Shown here: positions 60,706 through 64,000 of the stretch, piece after piece
Layout of the letters: each line of letters opens with the position of its first letter
Position numbering within the stretch: position 1 is the stretch's first letter
NCBI RefSeq assembly: GCF_001439735.1
Contig: NZ_JYLN01000009.1
Coordinates: 124,001-188,000 of the forward strand
Direction: 5' to 3'
From: Pseudomonas paralactis
GTDB lineage: Bacteria > Pseudomonadota > Gammaproteobacteria > Pseudomonadales > Pseudomonadaceae
Length of the DNA: 64,000 nt
Notes under the pieces: model-generated
What the model was told of the DNA's origin: nothing
The model's database searches: none
What the model saw: only the letters and a program-made list of their open reading frames with translations
Translations under genes and position numbers: made by a program

Positions 60706-61824
60706 TTAAACCAGGATGAGGTTATCGCGGTGCACCAGTTCAGGTTCCGCCATATACCCCAAGAGTCCGACAATCGCGTCAGACGATTGTCCAATAATCT
60801 TCTGTGCCTCTAGGGCGCTGTAGTTGGCCAGGCCACGGGCAATCTCGCGGCCGTCCGGCGCGACGCACACCACCATTTCGCCACGGCGGAAGCTGCCCTG
60901 TACCAACTTGACACCCACCGGCAACAGGCTCTTGTTGCCCTGGGACAACGCCGACACCGCACCCGCATCCAGCACCAATGTACCCCGGGTTTGCAGATGC
61001 CCGGCCAGCCACTGCTTGCGCGCTGCCAACATGCCGCGTTCCGGCGACAGCAGCGTACCAATGCGCTCACCGGCCTTGAGGCGATCCAGCACGCGCTCCA
61101 GGCGCCCGCCGACGATGATGGTATGGGCACCGGAACGCGCAGCCAGGCGCGCGGCGCGCAGTTTGGTCTGCATACCGCCACGGCCCAGAGCGCCGCCGAC
61201 GCTGCCGGCGACCGCATCCAGTGCCGGGTCATCGGCACGGGCTTCGTAGATCAATTGAGCATCGGGGTTGTTGCGCGGGTCGGCGTCGAACATCCCGTCG
61301 CGGTCGGTGAGTATCACCAACAGGTCGGCTTCCACCAGGTTGGCCACCAGCGCAGCCAGGGTGTCGTTGTCGCCGAAACGGATTTCGTCGGTGACCACGG
61401 TGTCGTTTTCGTTGATGACAGGGATGACCTTGAGTTCCACCAGGGCGCGCAAGGTGCTGCGGGCGTTAAGGTAGCGCTTGCGGTCGGACAGGTCGTCGTG
61501 GGTCAGCAGGATCTGCGCCGTGTGGCGGCCGTGCTCGGCAAAGCTGGACTCCCAGGCTTGCACCAGGCCCATCTGGCCGATGGCGGCGGCGGCTTGCAGT
61601 TCGTGCATCGCGCTGGGTCGCGCGGTCCAGCCGAGGCGGCTCATCCCGGCGGCAACCGCCCCGGACGACACCAGCACCAGTTCGACACCGGCCTCATGCA
61701 AGGCCACCATCTGCTCGACCCAGACGCTCATGGCTGCACGATCCAGCCCCTTGCCATCGGCCGTCAGCAACGCACTGCCGATCTTCACGACCCAGCGCTG
61801 CGCACCTGTCACTTTGCTCCGCAT
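60706..61824 (-). CDS. proB: Glutamate 5-kinase
   Basis: First step of proline synthesis: ATP-dependent phosphorylation of glutamate. The 372-residue protein starts at the ATG at 61824 (MRSKVTGAQRWVVKIGSALL). The kinase domain has VKIGSALLT, VLVSSGAVAAGM, INENDTV and GGMQTKLRAARLA. The C-terminal 80 residues are a PUA domain (GTLVLDAGAVSALSQGN). It follows obgE, with a hairpin between them. Confidence 0.96.
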   Translation of the reverse strand: MRSKVTGAQRWVVKIGSALLTADGKGLDRAAMSVWVEQMVALHEAGVELVLVSSGAVAAGMSRLGWTARPSAMHELQAAAAIGQMGLVQAWESSFAEHGRHTAQILLTHDDLSDRKRYLNARSTLRALVELKVIPVINENDTVVTDEIRFGDNDTLAALVANLVEADLLVILTDRDGMFDADPRNNPDAQLIYEARADDPALDAVAGSVGGALGRGGMQTKLRAARLAARSGAHTIIVGGRLERVLDRLKAGERIGTLLSPERGMLAARKQWLAGHLQTRGTLVLDAGAVSALSQGNKSLLPVGVKLVQGSFRRGEMVVCVAPDGREIARGLANYSALEAQKIIGQSSDAIVGLLGYMAEPELVHRDNLILV

Positions 61825-61891
61825 CATCTTCAACCTTAAAGTGAGGGCCGCGCGACCCAGCGCCGCCCATAACGTTATACCCGGATACCAA

Positions 61892-61915
61892 AACGCCGCT
61901 CCAGGGAGCGGCGTT
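61892..61915 (-). terminator. Hairpin between obgE and proB
   Basis: AACGCCGCTCC / GGAGCGGCGTT with a short loop; on the minus strand it is followed by TTTGG, so it is a weak terminator or an RNA-stabilising hairpin rather than a full stop. Confidence 0.6.
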
Positions 61916-61933
61916 CAAGTTTATCGCAACGAA

Positions 61934-63157
61934 TCAATCGCGCACGTAAATGATTTCCGGGCCGTCTTCATCATCCACGTCTTCTTCGTCCCAATCATCG
62001 TCGCCGATGTCATGGACCGACTTCACGCCGCTGCGGCGCAGTGCACGCTGGTCGTCCAGAGCCTGCAACTGGGCACGGGCTTCGTCTTCGATCTGCTGGT
62101 CAAGCTCGGCGAGCTCGGCCTTGAAGACCGGGTCGGCCGCCAGGCGGTCGGCACGGTCTTCCAGATAACGCATGATGTCGCGGGTCAGGCGTTCGGTGCC
62201 TTCTTTGGCGATGGCCGAGATCACGTAGACCGGGCCTTCCCACTCCAGGCGGTCGACAATTTCCTTGACGCGCTCTTCGTGCTCTTCTTCCAGAATCTGG
62301 TCGCACTTGTTCAGGACCAACCAGCGATCACGCTCGGCCAGGGCCGGGCTGAACTTGGTCAGCTCGCTGACGATCACTTCGGCGGCATCGGCGGCACTGG
62401 TGTCATCCAGCGGCGCCATGTCGACGAGGTGCAGCAGCAAACGGGTGCGGGACAAGTGCTTGAGGAAGCGAATCCCCAGGCCGGCGCCGTCGGAAGCGCC
62501 TTCGATCAGGCCAGGAATATCGGCCACCACGAAGCTTTTCCAGCGGTCGACGCTGACCACGCCCAGGTTTGGCACCAGGGTGGTGAACGGGTAGTCGGCG
62601 ACTTTCGGCTTGGCGGCCGATACCGAGCGGATGAAGGTACTTTTACCGGCGTTCGGCAGGCCCAACAGGCCCACGTCGGCGAGGACTTTCATTTCCAGCT
62701 TCAGGTCACGCTGTTCGCCCGGCTTGCCCGGCGTGGTCTGGCGTGGTGCACGGTTGGTACTGGACTTGAATCGGGTGTTACCCAGACCGTGCCAGCCGCC
62801 CTGCACAACCATCAGTTTCTGGCCGGCCTTGGTCAGGTCGCCAATCACTTCCTGGGTCGCGGAGTCGATGATCGTGGTGCCGACCGGTACGCGCAGTACC
62901 AGGTCTTCACCTTTTTTGCCGGTGCAGTCGGTGCTGCCGCCGTTGGAGCCACGCTCGGCATCGAAGTGCCGGGTGTAACGGTAGTCGACCAGGGTGTTGA
63001 GGTTTTCGTCGGCCATCATGTAGATGGAACCGCCGTCACCGCCGTCACCGCCGTTTGGACCACCGTTTTCGATGAATTTTTCGCGACGGAAACTCATGCA
63101 ACCGTTACCGCCGTCGCCTGCTTTTACTCGGATGGAAACTTCATCAACGAACTTCAT
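61934..63157 (-). CDS. obgE: Obg-family GTPase
   Basis: A 407-residue ribosome-associated GTPase. The N-terminal Obg fold is Gly-rich (KAGDGGNGCMSFRREKFIEN, GGDGGDGG). The G domain has GLPNAGKSTFI, DIPGLIEGASDG and NKCD. The C-terminal tail is acidic (DIGDDDWDEEDVDDEDG). It follows rpmA by 190 bp, as in most Gammaproteobacteria. Confidence 0.97.
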   Translation of the reverse strand: MKFVDEVSIRVKAGDGGNGCMSFRREKFIENGGPNGGDGGDGGSIYMMADENLNTLVDYRYTRHFDAERGSNGGSTDCTGKKGEDLVLRVPVGTTIIDSATQEVIGDLTKAGQKLMVVQGGWHGLGNTRFKSSTNRAPRQTTPGKPGEQRDLKLEMKVLADVGLLGLPNAGKSTFIRSVSAAKPKVADYPFTTLVPNLGVVSVDRWKSFVVADIPGLIEGASDGAGLGIRFLKHLSRTRLLLHLVDMAPLDDTSAADAAEVIVSELTKFSPALAERDRWLVLNKCDQILEEEHEERVKEIVDRLEWEGPVYVISAIAKEGTERLTRDIMRYLEDRADRLAADPVFKAELAELDQQIEDEARAQLQALDDQRALRRSGVKSVHDIGDDDWDEEDVDDEDGPEIIYVRD

Positions 63158-63306
63158 AACAAAACGCCTCTCGCCGCATGGACGAGCTTAAGAAACCAAG
63201 ACATAAGACTCTTGCAAAAATGAGCGCAGCGACCTCAATCAGCGACCGCAAACCTGCGCCTGAGCTCATCACAAACAGCTTTGCAAGAGACTCACTCCAC
63301 AAACGA

Positions 63307-63335
63307 AAAAGCCCCGTCGCAAGACAGGGCTTTTC
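63307..63335 (-). terminator. Terminator after rpmA
   Basis: AAAAGCCC / GGGCTTTT stem 14 bp past the rpmA stop, with T-run on the minus strand. Confidence 0.85.
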
Positions 63336-63349
63336 CAGCGATCTCGCAA

Positions 63350-63607
63350 TTAAGCTGCGACAACGCTCACGTAACGGCGGTTGAACGCGCCCTTTACTTC
63401 GAACTTGATCACGCCTTCGATTTTAGCGAAGAGGGTGTGATCTTTACCCATGCCAACACCGTAACCGGCGTGGAATTGGGTGCCGCGCTGACGCACGATG
63501 ATGTTGCCCGGAATGATTTTCTGGCCGCCATACATCTTCACGCCAAGGCGTTTGGCTTCTGAGTCGCGACCGTTACGGGTACTACCACCAGCTTTTTTGT
63601 GTGCCAT
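63350..63607 (-). CDS. rpmA: 50S ribosomal protein L27
   Basis: An 85-residue protein starting MAHKKAGGSTRNGRDSEAKR, with GVKMYGGQKIIPGNIIVRQR. L27 helps position tRNA at the peptidyl-transfer centre. It is 34 bp after rplU. Confidence 0.98.
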   Translation of the reverse strand: MAHKKAGGSTRNGRDSEAKRLGVKMYGGQKIIPGNIIVRQRGTQFHAGYGVGMGKDHTLFAKIEGVIKFEVKGAFNRRYVSVVAA

Positions 63608-63641
63608 GAGTCAATTCTCCTAGTGAGGAATTAGGCTGAAA

Positions 63642-63956
63642 TTAAGCCTGAATACCGGTGATTTTGATCTCGGTGTACCACTGGCGGTGGCCCATACGCT
63701 TCATGTGGTGCTTACGACGACGGAACTTGATGATGCGGACTTTATCGTGACGACCTTGGGAGATCACTTCAGCCACAACGGTAGCGCCAGCAACAACTGG
63801 AGCGCCGATGTTCACGTCATCGCCATTGGCGACCAACAGAACGCGATCAAAAGTAACGGATTCGCCAGTAGCGATTTCCAGTTTTTCGATCTTCAGGTAT
63901 TCACCTGGGGCGACTTTGTATTGCTTGCCACCAGTAACAATTACTGCGTACGACAT
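63642..63956 (-). CDS. rplU: 50S ribosomal protein L21
   Basis: A 104-residue protein starting MSYAVIVTGGKQYKVAPGEY, ending KRMGHRQWYTEIKITGIQA. It binds 23S rRNA. First of the rplU-rpmA pair; GGAG lies 6-9 bp before its ATG. Confidence 0.98.
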   Translation of the reverse strand: MSYAVIVTGGKQYKVAPGEYLKIEKLEIATGESVTFDRVLLVANGDDVNIGAPVVAGATVVAEVISQGRHDKVRIIKFRRRKHHMKRMGHRQWYTEIKITGIQA

Positions 63957-64000
63957 GGTATTTCTCCGATAATCCTGCTCACCCAGCGCTTTATAAGAAG

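Overview
The window looks like chromosome of a Pseudomonas fluorescens-group bacterium. The reasons are the tgt/queA/yajC block, the cyoABCDE oxidase, the divergent hmp/norR pair, bphO-bphP, a short LOV protein beside a LitR-like MerR regulator, DUF1302/DUF1329 outer-membrane genes, many Pseudomonas-type REP hairpins, and high G+C throughout except for one insert. Both ends are housekeeping DNA: yajC-tgt-queA on the left, and proB, obgE, rpmA, rplU on the right.

Region 1 (2.5-12.5 kb) is a 9.9 kb genomic island in the 3' end of a tRNA-Leu(CAA) gene. It is bounded by an identical 18-bp repeat at 2581-2598 and 12451-12468. Its integrase is broken by a frameshift and by an IS3-family remnant, so the island looks locked in place. 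The AT-rich cargo (4.5-9.1 kb) holds an APS kinase, a PAPS-type sulfotransferase, a MATE-like exporter, a JmjC/cupin-type oxygenase, a nucleotidyltransferase and a 59-residue small protein. Five of these six genes form one tightly packed minus-strand unit. I read this as a candidate undescribed pathway making a small-peptide or other secreted product modified by hydroxylation, nucleotidylation and sulfation; the chemistry is inference. The rest of the island holds IS fragments, a small zinc-ribbon protein, iteron-like repeats and a PIN-domain protein.

Region 2 (12.5-27.9 kb) is ordinary accessory and core DNA: a LysE exporter, cytochrome c, response regulator, heme oxygenase plus bacteriophytochrome, a PhoD-like phosphatase, a diguanylate cyclase, two aminotransferases (one with a Tat signal), and a regulator followed by a queuosine-precursor transporter convergent with queC.

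Region 3 (28-46 kb) holds the cyoABCDE quinol oxidase, dsbB, the nitric-oxide defence pair hmp/norR with paired NorR-type sites between them, an EamA exporter divergent from an AraC regulator, and a MalT-like LuxR regulator beside a DUF1329/DUF1302 pair. A MITE-like repeat with 15-bp terminal inverted repeats lies at 41982-42443.

Region 4 (46-64 kb) holds an SDR / alpha-beta hydrolase / class II aldolase group, a flavodoxin, a short LOV photoreceptor, a LitR-like regulator divergent from an operon of a membrane ABM-domain protein, folM, folE, folX, a DUF1244 protein and a HopJ-family protein, then trxB, cysZ, a glycosyltransferase, an old-yellow-enzyme reductase, a glutathione peroxidase and creA. 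Red-light (BphP) and blue-light (LOV/LitR) sensing are therefore both present, and the pterin genes next to LitR suggest a light-regulated pterin/folate operon.
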